Shown piece by piece: positions 8,801 through 16,755 of a stretch of DNA of 64,000 bases (within the stretch, counting starts at the first letter, position 1; each line of letters begins with the position of its first letter). The position numbers were made by a program, and so were the translations under genes. The stretch is from Catellatospora paridis (GTDB taxonomy: Bacteria; Actinomycetota; Actinomycetes; Mycobacteriales; Micromonosporaceae). Location: the NCBI RefSeq assembly GCF_009720365.1, contig NZ_WBZD01000020.1, forward strand, positions 244,204 through 308,203, written 5' to 3'. The notes under the pieces were generated by a model. It searched no databases and was not told the DNA's origin. It saw only the letters and a list, made by a program, of their open reading frames with translations.

Positions 8801-9776
8801 GCTCGCCGCTGAGGAACACCAGCACGTCGCCGGGGGCCTCGTTGGCCAGCTCGTCGACCGCGTCGGAGATGGCCTGGATCTGGTCGCGCTCCTCGTCGCC
8901 GTCCTCCTCGTCGCCCTCGACGACGAGCGGCCGGTAGCGCACCTCGACCGGGTACGTCCGGCCGGACACCTCGACGATCGGGGCGGGCTTGGGATCGCCG
9001 CCGACGACGGCCGTCGAGAAGTGCGCCGCGAAGCGCTCCGGGTCGATGGTCGCCGAGGTGATGATCACCTTGAGGTCGGGACGCTTCGGGAGCAGCTGCC
9101 TGAGGTAGCCGAGGATGAAGTCGATGTTGAGGCTGCGCTCGTGCGCCTCGTCGATGATCAGCGTGTCGTACATCGAGAGCATCCGGTCGTGCTGGATCTC
9201 GGCCAGCAGGATGCCGTCGGTCATCAACTTGATCATGGTCTGGTCGCCGACGTGGTCGGTGAACCGCACCTTCCAGCCGACGACGCCGCCGAGCGGGGTG
9301 TCCAGCTCCTCGGCGATGCGCTCGGCGACCGTACGGGCGGCCAGCCGGCGCGGCTGGGTATGGCCGATCAGCCCGCGTACGCCGCGGCCCAGCTCAAGGC
9401 AGATCTTGGGGATCTGGGTGGTCTTGCCGGAGCCGGTCTCGCCCGCGACGATCACGACCTGGTGGTCGCGGATCGCGTCGGCGATGTCGTCGCGCTTCTG
9501 GCTGACCGGCAGTTCGGCCGGATAGGTGACCGCGGGCACCCCGGCGACCCGCAGCGCGAGCTTCTCCTCGGCGGTGGCGACGGCGGCAGTGATCTGCGCC
9601 ACGGTGGCGTCCAGCGCCGGTCCGGGCTTGGTCCGGCGTACGCCGTCGAGGCGCCTGCCGAGCCTACGGCGATCCTGCGCCGTCAGCTCGTCGACGCGTT
9701 TACGCAGCTCAGCGAGCTGGCTGGGGTTGCGGGGCGGCCTGTTGCGGAGCGGCGCGGGCTCGGACTGCGATGTCAT
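5802..9776 (-). CDS. hrpA: ATP-dependent RNA helicase HrpA (DEAH box)
   Basis: A 1324-residue superfamily 2 helicase, full length for bacterial HrpA. Walker A GETGSGKT is at 112-119, DEAH at 209-212 and SAT at 241-243; motif VI appears as QRKGRCGR. After the two RecA domains come the winged-helix/ratchet region and the large C-terminal DUF3418 domain typical of HrpA, with QLDPILSLTYDIDRQLK near the end. The family unwinds RNA and in E. coli is implicated in mRNA processing and in rescuing collided ribosomes. The ATG start is followed by a basic N-terminal extension of about 90 residues. It is a single gene flanked by convergent membrane genes and the oxidase upstream. Confidence 0.95.
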   Translation of the reverse strand: MTSQSEPAPLRNRPPRNPSQLAELRKRVDELTAQDRRRLGRRLDGVRRTKPGPALDATVAQITAAVATAEEKLALRVAGVPAVTYPAELPVSQKRDDIADAIRDHQVVIVAGETGSGKTTQIPKICLELGRGVRGLIGHTQPRRLAARTVAERIAEELDTPLGGVVGWKVRFTDHVGDQTMIKLMTDGILLAEIQHDRMLSMYDTLIIDEAHERSLNIDFILGYLRQLLPKRPDLKVIITSATIDPERFAAHFSTAVVGGDPKPAPIVEVSGRTYPVEVRYRPLVVEGDEEDGDEERDQIQAISDAVDELANEAPGDVLVFLSGEREIRDTAEALRKRNLRHTEILPLYARLSTAEQHKVFQQHTGRRIVLATNVAETSLTVPGIKYVVDPGTARISRYSHRLKVQRLPIEAVSQASANQRKGRCGRLSDGIAIRLYEEADFLGRPEFTEPEILRTNLASVILQMISLGLGDIAAFPFIDPPDRRNIADGLDLLHELGALEAPVRGEPGKLTPLGRKLAQLPVDPRLGRMVLEADRNGCLREVLIITAALSIQDPRERPADKQQAAGEKHARFADKDSDFVAFLNLWNWIKEQQQELSSNQFRRTCKTDFLHYLRIREWQDLESQLRQVVKGMGFTLNTVPADPQRMHQSLLSGLLSHIGMHDPEKRDFIGARNARFSLFPGSSLFKKSPKWVMAAELVETSRLWGRIAAKIEPEWAESLAEHLVKRQYSEPHWEKKQAAVLAYEKVTLYGIPIVAKRKVNFGRIDPVLSRELFIRHALVDGDWETHHEFFHANRDLLAEVEELEHRVRRRDILVDDGTLFDFYDERLPADIVSGRHFDSWWKKARHETPDLLSFEKSMLVNEAAGGVDEDDYPDVWQQGEFELPLTYQFEPGANADGVTVHVPLPLLNQITPAGFDWQIPGVREELAVALVRSLPKSIRRNFVPVPDYVKEALAGQKPDGQPLLALLERQLRAMTGVVVAREAWEPDKVPDHLRMTFRVEDEQGKTLAEGKDLAELKRRLRDKAQAAVAAAADDMEQHGLRAWTIGPLAKVVERQRGGYAVKGYPALVDEGDSVGVGVFDSPGEQWNAMWRGTRRLVLLCAPPPLKSLQGRLSNQAKLALSRNPHGSVGKLLEDVVTTAVDKVIIEAGGPAWDADAFAALVAKARADMPDTMYEILQQLDPILSLTYDIDRQLKSITNVLLVRSVADIRAQLTRLVYPGFVAATGLRRLPDLVRYLRAVEQRLAKLPESPQRDRERLLLIEDVQQEYADARAAVRPGAPGWDTLAEVRWMIEELRVSYFAQSLGTPYPVSDKRIYRALASLPA

Positions 9777-9838
9777 GACGGGCCCCAGGATATGCCGCCG
9801 ACCTCCCCTGCCGACCAGCGGTTTTCACTCGGAGCCGG

Positions 9839-10810
9839 TCACAGCCCGGCGAGCAGCGCGACCACCTCGTCGGCACACCCCCAGGACAGCGTCACCCCGC
9901 ACCCGGAGTGCCCGTAGTTGTGGATCACGGTGCGTTCCCCGGACCGGTCCACCTCGACCCGCACCCCGGAGGCGCGGTTGGGCCGCAGACCCACCCGCCG
10001 CGCCCGGACCGTGGCACCCGCGAGCCTCGGCTCGATCACCTCACAGCGCTCTCGGATCCCCTTCTCGACGGCAGAGTCGGGGTCAAGGGTGTCCTTCGCG
10101 TCGTCGTGGTCGACGGCGATGCCCCCCATCACCACATGATCACCGTGTGGCAGGAAGTAGGTGAGGTCACCGTGCTCGGCCGAATCCTGGAAGAACCAGT
10201 CCACCCCGGGGTTGTCCACCACCACCAGCTGGCCCCGGGTGGCCTGCAGGTCCGGGTCCTTGGTCAGGTCACGCGCCCCCAGCCCGGTGCAGTTGATCAA
10301 CACGCCGGGCAGCGACACTTCCGCGAAGCTGCGCAGCGGACGGGGCAGTTCGGTCACGCGGACCCCCGCCTTCGCCAGCCTCGCGGTCAGGTATCGCAGG
10401 TAGACGGGCATGTCGATGAGAGGGATGGTGTGCCACCAGCCGACGACGAACCCGGCGGGCAGCTCCGTACTGTCGCAAAGCCGATAGTCACTAAGAGCAG
10501 TCGCCCACGCGGGCGGCTCCGCCGGCTCGACCGACGCCTCCATGCCCCGTACGAACCGCACCCCGGAGGCATCGCCGTGCGCGATGCGCGCGAATTCACC
10601 CAGGGTCGTCGCGCTCCAACCCGTCACCCGCTCGTCATCGACCATGTACGGGCCCCAGCTCGCACCGGCGAGAGCGGAGGTGGTCCGTGACGGCGGCCGC
10701 CCGGCGATCACCTGGACTCGGACGCCGGTCTCGGCGAGCCGAATGGCCGTGGTGAGACCGGATACGCCCGCCCCGATGACGACTGCCTCCTGCCGCGAAG
10801 AAGCCACCAT
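9839..10810 (-). CDS. D-amino-acid oxidase, FAD-dependent
   Basis: A 323-residue flavoprotein. The N-terminal dinucleotide-binding motif is VVIGAGVSGLTTAIRLAE (about residues 10-27). LINCTGLGARDL (about 171) and the C-terminal signature NYGHSGCGVTLSWGCADEV match eukaryotic-type DAO rather than glycine oxidase. The expected reaction is oxidation of D-amino acids to imino acids with hydrogen peroxide release. The Arg that binds the substrate carboxylate is expected in the RVGLRPNR segment (inference). It follows hrpA upstream by 62 bp on the same strand but has its own AT-rich promoter with an inverted repeat. The ATG is probably leaderless, as no Shine-Dalgarno sequence is visible. Confidence 0.88.
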   Translation of the reverse strand: MVASSRQEAVVIGAGVSGLTTAIRLAETGVRVQVIAGRPPSRTTSALAGASWGPYMVDDERVTGWSATTLGEFARIAHGDASGVRFVRGMEASVEPAEPPAWATALSDYRLCDSTELPAGFVVGWWHTIPLIDMPVYLRYLTARLAKAGVRVTELPRPLRSFAEVSLPGVLINCTGLGARDLTKDPDLQATRGQLVVVDNPGVDWFFQDSAEHGDLTYFLPHGDHVVMGGIAVDHDDAKDTLDPDSAVEKGIRERCEVIEPRLAGATVRARRVGLRPNRASGVRVEVDRSGERTVIHNYGHSGCGVTLSWGCADEVVALLAGL

Positions 10811-10816
10811 TCGATT

Positions 10817-10843
10817 AGATTAACTTACATGGAGAAATGTAAG
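10817..10843 (-). promoter_or_regulatory. Promoter and inverted-repeat operator for the D-amino-acid oxidase gene
   Basis: On the minus strand TAATCT (10822-10817) lies 6 nt before the ATG, implying a leaderless transcript. Overlapping the expected -35 and spacer is a perfect 7-bp inverted repeat, CTTACAT (10824-10830) and ATGTAAG (10837-10843), separated by 6 nt. The patch is strikingly AT-rich. Its position suits repression by a dimeric regulator; none is encoded nearby. Confidence 0.55.
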
Positions 10844-10980
10844 GACCGGCCCGCCACCTCGATCACGCTCCGTGGCTGAGCTCGAACGTTCGGTCTATTG
10901 TGACCCTTGGACGTCTTGTCACGCCACACCCTCATGGAGTGCAATCAATCGATCATCTTCACCACGGGCGGGAGCGTTGC

Positions 10981-11940
10981 TTGACGACCACCAGGCAGGC
11001 GGCTGAGGTCGTCATCGGTGAGGTGCACACCGCACTGCTGCAGCACTCCAGCGCCGTGTCCGCCACCACCGGCGCCAGCCTGCTCGCCCTCACCTCGGGC
11101 GAACGGGTGCGCCGATCGGAGCGGCCCATCGCCTATGCCGTGTCCCCGGCACAGCTGACCGGCGTCGACTGCGACCTGCCGGCGGCCGTCGGAACGGGCC
11201 GGCGGACCCGGCTCGCCCCGGTGCGCGCCGTCGGCACGGTGACGTCCCGGGCCGTGCTCACCGGCGGCCACGTGCTGCAGGGCTCCGCATACGCCCGGGT
11301 CGTCGCGGACGGTGAGCGCCGCCGTATGCCGTGGTCGCACTACCTGGCACGGCCCGGCGTGCTGGAACTGATCGGCAAGTCCGGCGGCCTGGACGTCGCC
11401 GGCGGGCACCTGCACAGCACCGAACCGCAAACCGGCCTGCTCGACCTCGGCGCCATCGGCAACCGCACCATCGACACGGTCCAGGCATCCCGGGACATCG
11501 ACCGCGCGGCGCCGTTCAAGTCGGCCCGCACCGGACTGCGCTGGTCGGCGTCCGAAGGCGGGGCGTTCGAGTTCCGGCTCGTCGACGACCGCCACCGCAC
11601 CGTCCGGCTGCCCCGGGTCGTCGCCGACGCCGAGGCGGCCGCGGTCCTCTGCGAGGACATCGCTTTGCACGACTGGCTGCTAACGACATTGTTGTCGCTG
11701 GTCAGCCGAGCTCCCGCCGGCAGGGCGGGACGCCGTCAGGTGGTCGAACGGCTCGCGCCGGCACTCGACTACCTGTTGCACCTGTGGATGCCCGCCGCCC
11801 GCGTCGACGCGGCGCTCGCGCCCGTCTGGCGCGGCCTCGAACAGCGGCCGGGCCTGACCCGGCAGTGGCAGACCAACGTCGACCGCGTGCGCGACCAGTT
11901 GGCACTGGCCGTGATCGAGGCATCCGGTCACCGCTCGTGA
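10981..11940 (+). CDS. SCO2521 family protein
   Basis: A 319-residue protein of unknown function. The segments GEVHTALLQHSSAVSA, SGERVRRSERPIAYAVSP and LTGVDCDLPAAVGTG match my recollection of the SCO2521 family, which belongs to a conserved actinobacterial neighbourhood (SCO2521-SCO2525). No catalytic motif is obvious. The C-terminal half is alpha-helical, with a WLLTTLLSLVSRAP segment that is hydrophobic but short. A TTG start at 10981 was chosen because GGAG ends 6 nt upstream; in-frame GTGs further upstream lack a ribosome binding site. Eleven nucleotides separate it from the membrane protein gene, so they form one operon that converges on the other four family members. Confidence 0.8.
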   Translation: MTTTRQAAEVVIGEVHTALLQHSSAVSATTGASLLALTSGERVRRSERPIAYAVSPAQLTGVDCDLPAAVGTGRRTRLAPVRAVGTVTSRAVLTGGHVLQGSAYARVVADGERRRMPWSHYLARPGVLELIGKSGGLDVAGGHLHSTEPQTGLLDLGAIGNRTIDTVQASRDIDRAAPFKSARTGLRWSASEGGAFEFRLVDDRHRTVRLPRVVADAEAAAVLCEDIALHDWLLTTLLSLVSRAPAGRAGRRQVVERLAPALDYLLHLWMPAARVDAALAPVWRGLEQRPGLTRQWQTNVDRVRDQLALAVIEASGHRS

Positions 11941-11951
11941 CAGGGGGAGTC

Positions 11952-12920
11952 ATGGCCAATCAGAACGACCGCGCCAACCGTACGCCCATGAAGGTGCTGG
12001 TCAGCCTCGTCGCCTTCGGCATCACCTTCCTGGCGACCTATCTGTTCGAGGCGCTGGGCACGCATCCCGACGTCCTGGTCGGCTTCGGCGCGTCGCTCTT
12101 CGTCGCCGGCGTCACCTTCGTGGTCCAGTTCCTCTACGACGTCGAACGGCGGCTCGACAAGATGGAGGAGCAGCTGTCCCGGCACTCGGCGGAGAACGAA
12201 TCGCGGATCAACGAAGGCTTCCAGCGGATCAGCGAAGCGACACACCTGTTCAGCCTGGTCGAAGCATCGGCCATGCAGACCGATGCGATCACCCAGCTGG
12301 TGGGCAACTCGGTGCGGATCAAACCCAGCCCGCAGCTCGTCTTCGATCTCGCCCAGGCGGAGATCCAGCGGTTGTCGGAGATGCTGAAGACCCTCGGCGA
12401 CTCGGGCGACCTCACCTACGACGGCGAAGACCGCGACTGGCTGCTCGGCCTCACCAAACACGTCAACCACAGCCTGGACGCGATCAGCACCACCCTGGAC
12501 GTCGGCGGGCAGGACTACTTCGACGGCAGTCTGTGGCAGAGCGATCTCGGACAGCGCTACCTGGAGGCGCAGCGCGACGCCATCCGGCGCAACGTCCGGG
12601 TGCGCCGGATCTTCATCCTCGACCGGGCCGAACTGGTCGAGGACGAGAACTTCCGTCGGGTGATCGGCATGCACCACGACATCGAGATCGAGGTCCGGGC
12701 ACTGGATCCGACGCGGTTCCCCCGCCAGTTCATCCCGCCGTTCGGCGACTTCATCGTCTTCGACGGCGTGGTGAGCTACCAGACGTCGCCGTCCGCGCCG
12801 GTCACCGACCTCAACCGGGCCACGATCGCGAGCACGCAGCTCGTCACCAATCCGGTGAAGGTGCAGCGCAACGTCGACCGCTTCAACGACCTGTGGAAGG
12901 TCGCCGCGCCGCTCACCTGA
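11952..12920 (+). CDS. Membrane-anchored protein with coiled coil and PLD-like C-terminal domain
   Basis: A 322-residue protein. Two transmembrane helices (about 13-35 and 40-62) are joined by a very short loop, so both termini face the cytoplasm. A charged coiled coil follows (65-100). The C-terminal half has the layout RRIFILDRAELVED ... DIEIEVRALDPTRF ... FGDFIVFDGVVSYQ ... RFNDLWKVA, recalling phospholipase-D-like folds used as ligand sensors, but no HxK catalytic motif is present, so it is probably non-catalytic (inference). The start follows GGGGGAG by 2-3 nt. Its last 8 bases overlap the convergent SCO2522-like gene. Co-transcription with the SCO2521-like gene suggests it is the membrane component of the cluster. 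Confidence 0.7.
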   Translation: MANQNDRANRTPMKVLVSLVAFGITFLATYLFEALGTHPDVLVGFGASLFVAGVTFVVQFLYDVERRLDKMEEQLSRHSAENESRINEGFQRISEATHLFSLVEASAMQTDAITQLVGNSVRIKPSPQLVFDLAQAEIQRLSEMLKTLGDSGDLTYDGEDRDWLLGLTKHVNHSLDAISTTLDVGGQDYFDGSLWQSDLGQRYLEAQRDAIRRNVRVRRIFILDRAELVEDENFRRVIGMHHDIEIEVRALDPTRFPRQFIPPFGDFIVFDGVVSYQTSPSAPVTDLNRATIASTQLVTNPVKVQRNVDRFNDLWKVAAPLT

Positions 12921-13890
12921 GCGGTGCGGTGGCTCCGTTGACGAACGTGTAGTCGATGCGGTCGAGGATGTCCGCGGACAGTGTCCCGCCCTCGTCGGCG
13001 GCGCGGGCGAGCACCAGGTCGTTGACCGCGGGATCGACCGACACCTGGCCCAGGATGGTCCGCACCGCCCCCTCCACCGGCAGGAAGCGGGTGCCGAGCA
13101 CGGAGAACGTCCGGTACGCGAAGAACGGGCGGGCGCCCGGCCGCAACCTGGTCACCGGCGCCAACTCGCGCCAGGTGGCCGGGAGTTGGCCGGCCGGGTC
13201 CCGAGGGACCGCCACCGCCCGTCCCTCGTGTCGCAGCAGACCGAGCCGCAGCAGCTGCCACACGGCCGCCAGCATCGGGCACGACCAGCGCCGCCCGCTG
13301 CGCGGCTCGTCCCACAGCTCTACATCCATGAAGATCGAATGCTGGTGCACCAGGTTCTGGCGCGGCGGCCGCCAGGGCTCGACCGCCTCCATGGCCTCAG
13401 CGGCGACCGAGTGCGGCGACCGCTCGCCGTTGCTGAGCCAGCCGGTCTCGGTGACGGGCGGACGGCTGCCGTTCGCGTGCCGCGGCGGTTCGGCCACCAG
13501 CCGCCCCTCGACCAGCCGGGCCGGCTCGACACCGTCCGCGGTCGCGCAGGCCGACTCCCTCGCCAGGTAATCGATGACCAGATCCGCTTCCGCCGCCGCC
13601 CGCTGGAGCATCGGCACCAGGTCGGCGGGCGAGCCGAACGGCGAGAAGTAGTCGTCCACCAGAAAGCAGGTGCTGATCCGTGCCTTGTCGCCCCAGACCG
13701 TGCGGCACACCTCGCCGGCCAGGTGCGCCCACGGTCTGACCCTGGTGAACAGCTCCACCAGCCGGCCGTAACCCGCCTTGAAGTCCTCCATGTACAGGTG
13801 TCCGAGTTCGACGGACAGGTGCGACAGCGGAACCTCGTCGAGCTTTGCCGTGGCCGCGCTCTCCTGGAACACGATCTCCAGGTCGGTCAC
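12913..13890 (-). CDS. SCO2522 family protein
   Basis: A 325-residue protein of unknown function, beginning VTDLEIVFQESAATAKLDE. The segment VPLSHLSVELGHLYMEDF and the later VWGDKARISTCFLVDDYFSPF are distinctive and fit the SCO2522 family of the SCO2521-SCO2525 neighbourhood. No recognisable catalytic motif is visible; the DDYF patch and a WRPPRQNLVHQHSIFMDVEL segment are the most polar conserved-looking stretches. Its GTG start overlaps the TGA of the SCO2523-like gene (GTGA), so it is translationally coupled, with GGGAGGG upstream. It is the last gene of the minus-strand operon and overlaps its convergent neighbour by 8 bp. Confidence 0.8.
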   Translation of the reverse strand: MTDLEIVFQESAATAKLDEVPLSHLSVELGHLYMEDFKAGYGRLVELFTRVRPWAHLAGEVCRTVWGDKARISTCFLVDDYFSPFGSPADLVPMLQRAAAEADLVIDYLARESACATADGVEPARLVEGRLVAEPPRHANGSRPPVTETGWLSNGERSPHSVAAEAMEAVEPWRPPRQNLVHQHSIFMDVELWDEPRSGRRWSCPMLAAVWQLLRLGLLRHEGRAVAVPRDPAGQLPATWRELAPVTRLRPGARPFFAYRTFSVLGTRFLPVEGAVRTILGQVSVDPAVNDLVLARAADEGGTLSADILDRIDYTFVNGATAPLR

Positions 13891-14804
13891 GCGCCCTCCC
13901 AGACAGCGTCCTCGGTGAGGCGTTTCGCGATGCTGTCGAACGCCTCCACCGTGGCCATGTTGGCGATCTGCTTGGTCACCGTGTCGGCGTCGGAGATGAG
14001 CTGTTCGCGCAGCTGGAGCACCGGTTCCAGCGGCACCGAGCCCAGCGTGACCGCCTGGCCCAGCCGTTCGGCCCCCGCCAGCCGCTGCAGTTCCCCGTTG
14101 TACGCCTCGAACCACTCCATCTGCGCCGGGCGCAGACCGGACAGCTGCTCCGAACCCGGATCGAGCACCGCGGTGCGCACGAACCGGATCGCCCGCCGCA
14201 ACCGCTCCGGGTCGTGCCCGCGGGCGGCTCCCATCTCGATGATCCCCCGCTGGCCGTAGACCAGCCCGGAAGCGGCGATGATGTGCTGGCGCGTCCACCG
14301 GTGGAACACCAGCCAGCGGGCGGTGACCCCGCGCAGCTGCGGAGCCGCGAGCGCGGCGAGCACGATGTCGGTGGCGTACGACCGGCCGGAGCTCAGGTCC
14401 ACCAGGGTCAGGTCGAACTCCTCCTCCATGCGCAGCATCAGCTGGACGCAGCGTTCCACGATCGCCGGGTCGGCGGCGAACTCGGCACCGCCGCTGTCCC
14501 CCGGGATCAGGCAGAGCTGCCCCGCGCCGTCCGGACGCCCGCGCAGGCTGAGCCGGTCCGACTCGCCCCAGACATCCACCCGCATCGGCCACGGCACCTT
14601 CTCCCGCAGGTAGGAGTGGAGCCCGTTGGCCCGGGTGCCGCGCGCCAGGTCGGCGATGGCGAAGATGGCTCCCGCCGTGGGCGAGCCGAAATCGAAGTCG
14701 AGGTAGCAGACGTCGCTGCCCTGCAGCGACCTGCGGTAGATGAGGTTGCTGCTGGTCACGGACCTGCCGGTGCCTCCCTTGTCGGAGGTCGCGAACACGA
14801 GCAT
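13887..14804 (-). CDS. SCO2523 family variant P-loop protein (ParA/MinD-like)
   Basis: A 305-residue protein with a ParA/MinD-like N-terminus: MLVFATSDKGGTGRSVTSSN corresponds to the deviant Walker A KGGxGK[S/T]. The signature first lysine (K9) is kept, but the second is arginine (GTGRS), so ATP hydrolysis may be weak or absent. Walker B-like VCYLDFDFGSPTAG and FDLTLVDLSSGRSYATDIVL are in the expected places. Family relatives use ATP-dependent dimerisation to position partners or load cofactors; here the partner would be the other cluster proteins (inference). The start codon is 1 nt after the stop of the SCO2524-like gene, and its own stop overlaps the next start. Confidence 0.82.
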   Translation of the reverse strand: MLVFATSDKGGTGRSVTSSNLIYRRSLQGSDVCYLDFDFGSPTAGAIFAIADLARGTRANGLHSYLREKVPWPMRVDVWGESDRLSLRGRPDGAGQLCLIPGDSGGAEFAADPAIVERCVQLMLRMEEEFDLTLVDLSSGRSYATDIVLAALAAPQLRGVTARWLVFHRWTRQHIIAASGLVYGQRGIIEMGAARGHDPERLRRAIRFVRTAVLDPGSEQLSGLRPAQMEWFEAYNGELQRLAGAERLGQAVTLGSVPLEPVLQLREQLISDADTVTKQIANMATVEAFDSIAKRLTEDAVWEGA

Positions 14805-14805
14805 G

Positions 14806-16734
14806 TCAGGACGCCCCCGTCACGTCGCGCCGCGCCTCCGCCAGGCTGTCGAGTTCCCGCAGCACGTCCAGGACGAGGGCGACGGTGGTGCCGGGCCGCT
14901 CTCCGACGATCTCGCGGGCGTGCCGCAGCCGGGTGCGCAGCGCCTGCATCGCGTTGCGCATGTTGGCGCCGCTCTCGGTGGATCCGACGAGCTGCTGCTT
15001 GTCGAACAGGTGCTCGGCCTCGGCCAGCAGCTCCCCCGCCAGCACGTCCAGCTCTGCGCTGCTCAGCGGATCGGTGCGGGCCAGATCCGCCGCGAACACC
15101 AGGCTTTCCACCACCCGCACCGTGTGGTGCCAGCTCAGCCGTCCGGCATCCGCCTCCGCGGTGGTGAGCACACTGGCCGCGGCCGGGTCGAACGCGCCCG
15201 CGGGCTGGTCCCACAGACCGCGGTTGCGGCCCACCTGGATACGGCGTTTGAGCAGGTGATCCCAGATCTCGTCGGCCAGCGACAGGAGCTGTCCGCGCAG
15301 CTGCACGCTGGTGAGGTTGCGGGCGATGCGGATGGTCCGTTTGAGCAGCAGCGGCGCGAAGTCTGCCGCGACCCAGTTCAGCTCGGGCACCTCGGCCTCG
15401 GTGGCCGATGCTCCGACCGAACCGCTCGCCTGCTCCGTCTCCGACTTCTTCTCCGGCTCCCGGTCGAGCGCGATGGCGACACCCGGATGGTGCATCGCGA
15501 GCGCCGTGTCGGCGGCGATGGGGCGGCGGGTGATCCGGGCGCGGTTGGCGAGCTCGGAGAGGACGCGGCCCAGGCGGCTGAGGTCGGCGTCGCTGTCGCG
15601 GTCCTCGAGCAGGCCTCGGGTGGCGATCGAGGTCACCAGGAGGCTGAAGTAGTCCGACTCGGCGCCGTCCGTGGTGCGCCAGGGCAGGTCCTCCAGCGGC
15701 CAGCGGCCGGCGCCGAAGCCGGCGATGACCGACCAGTAGTTCTGGGTCAGTTCCCAGCGCAGCTGCAACGCCGCCGCCAGCCGCAGCTGCTCGTCGTCGA
15801 GCAGGCGCAGCAGGCGGGTGCGCGCGGAGAACAGGTCGGCGATGCCGTCGAGCGCCTGCACGGTGAAGTAGAGGTACGGCGCGTCGTAGGCGTAACCGGC
15901 GCGTTGGGTGCCGGAGCTCTCGACGAAGTCGACCTGCGGCGCGCCGGGGATGACGCCCCAGGACCAGCCGCACTCGAACAACCGGTCCGGCGACTCGAGA
16001 TCGTTGAGCTCCTCGATGCCCACGGTCAGGTCGCGCAGACCCGCGATGGTCGGGCGAAGCGCCTCACGGAGGTCGGTGACCAGCCGGTTGTCGGAGAGGT
16101 TCGACTGGTTGATCGTGCGGATCAGGTGCTGGCCGTGCGGGCCCGCGGCCTCGTACGTGAAGACCGTGAAGCTGCGCAGCAGTCCCACCATCGCCTCGGT
16201 GAGCCGCTTCTTGGCCAGCCGCACGAGCTCGTCCAGCTCGTCGAGTTGGTGCTGCTGGTAGGTGCCCGGGGCGAGAGCGTTGCGGTACACCCCGACGAAA
16301 CCCAGCGTCGCCAGGGTGAGGGTGATGGACAGGGCGAAGGATTCGACGACGTCCAGGGAGAGCTCGTCCTCGGTCAGCACCTCGGCCTGATCGCGGGCTG
16401 CCAGGTACGAGCCGCCGGGGAAGATCGGCCGGCCGCCGTCCTGCGAATAGCGGCGGTGGTAGTCGCTGAGCGCCTTGACCAGCACCTGTGGAATCCGCAG
16501 CTTGTTGCCGAAGGGCGCCAGCGCCGCGGCCACGTCGTCCTCGGTCAGGTCGGGCTGGTCGAGCCGAAACCGGGGGATCTCCGTCGCGGGCAACATGATG
16601 CACAGGAGCTGCTCGGCATCTTTGATCGAATCCCAGCGGCCGTCGCCGCCCCACACCCACTGGCCCTCGACGTAGGAGCTGCGAGCCGCGGCACGCCAGA
16701 TCTCCAGCAACTGTTGACGCGGTTGGATCTTCAT
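14806..16734 (-). CDS. SCO2524 family protein
   Basis: A 642-residue, mostly alpha-helical protein beginning MKIQPRQQLLEIWRAAARSS, then YVEGQWVWGGDGRWDSIKDA. It matches the SCO2524 family by its place between SCO2523- and SCO2525-type genes and by its size. I see no transmembrane helices and no known catalytic motif. A charged low-complexity insertion (about 425-450, EPEKKSETEQASGSVGAS) separates N- and C-terminal helical halves. The long helical layout could form a scaffold or adaptor (inference). The ATG at 16734 is 21 nt after the methyltransferase stop codon, and the stop is 1 nt before the next ATG. Confidence 0.78.
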   Translation of the reverse strand: MKIQPRQQLLEIWRAAARSSYVEGQWVWGGDGRWDSIKDAEQLLCIMLPATEIPRFRLDQPDLTEDDVAAALAPFGNKLRIPQVLVKALSDYHRRYSQDGGRPIFPGGSYLAARDQAEVLTEDELSLDVVESFALSITLTLATLGFVGVYRNALAPGTYQQHQLDELDELVRLAKKRLTEAMVGLLRSFTVFTYEAAGPHGQHLIRTINQSNLSDNRLVTDLREALRPTIAGLRDLTVGIEELNDLESPDRLFECGWSWGVIPGAPQVDFVESSGTQRAGYAYDAPYLYFTVQALDGIADLFSARTRLLRLLDDEQLRLAAALQLRWELTQNYWSVIAGFGAGRWPLEDLPWRTTDGAESDYFSLLVTSIATRGLLEDRDSDADLSRLGRVLSELANRARITRRPIAADTALAMHHPGVAIALDREPEKKSETEQASGSVGASATEAEVPELNWVAADFAPLLLKRTIRIARNLTSVQLRGQLLSLADEIWDHLLKRRIQVGRNRGLWDQPAGAFDPAAASVLTTAEADAGRLSWHHTVRVVESLVFAADLARTDPLSSAELDVLAGELLAEAEHLFDKQQLVGSTESGANMRNAMQALRTRLRHAREIVGERPGTTVALVLDVLRELDSLAEARRDVTGAS

Positions 16735-16755
16735 GGCTGCCCGTCCGCCGTTCCG

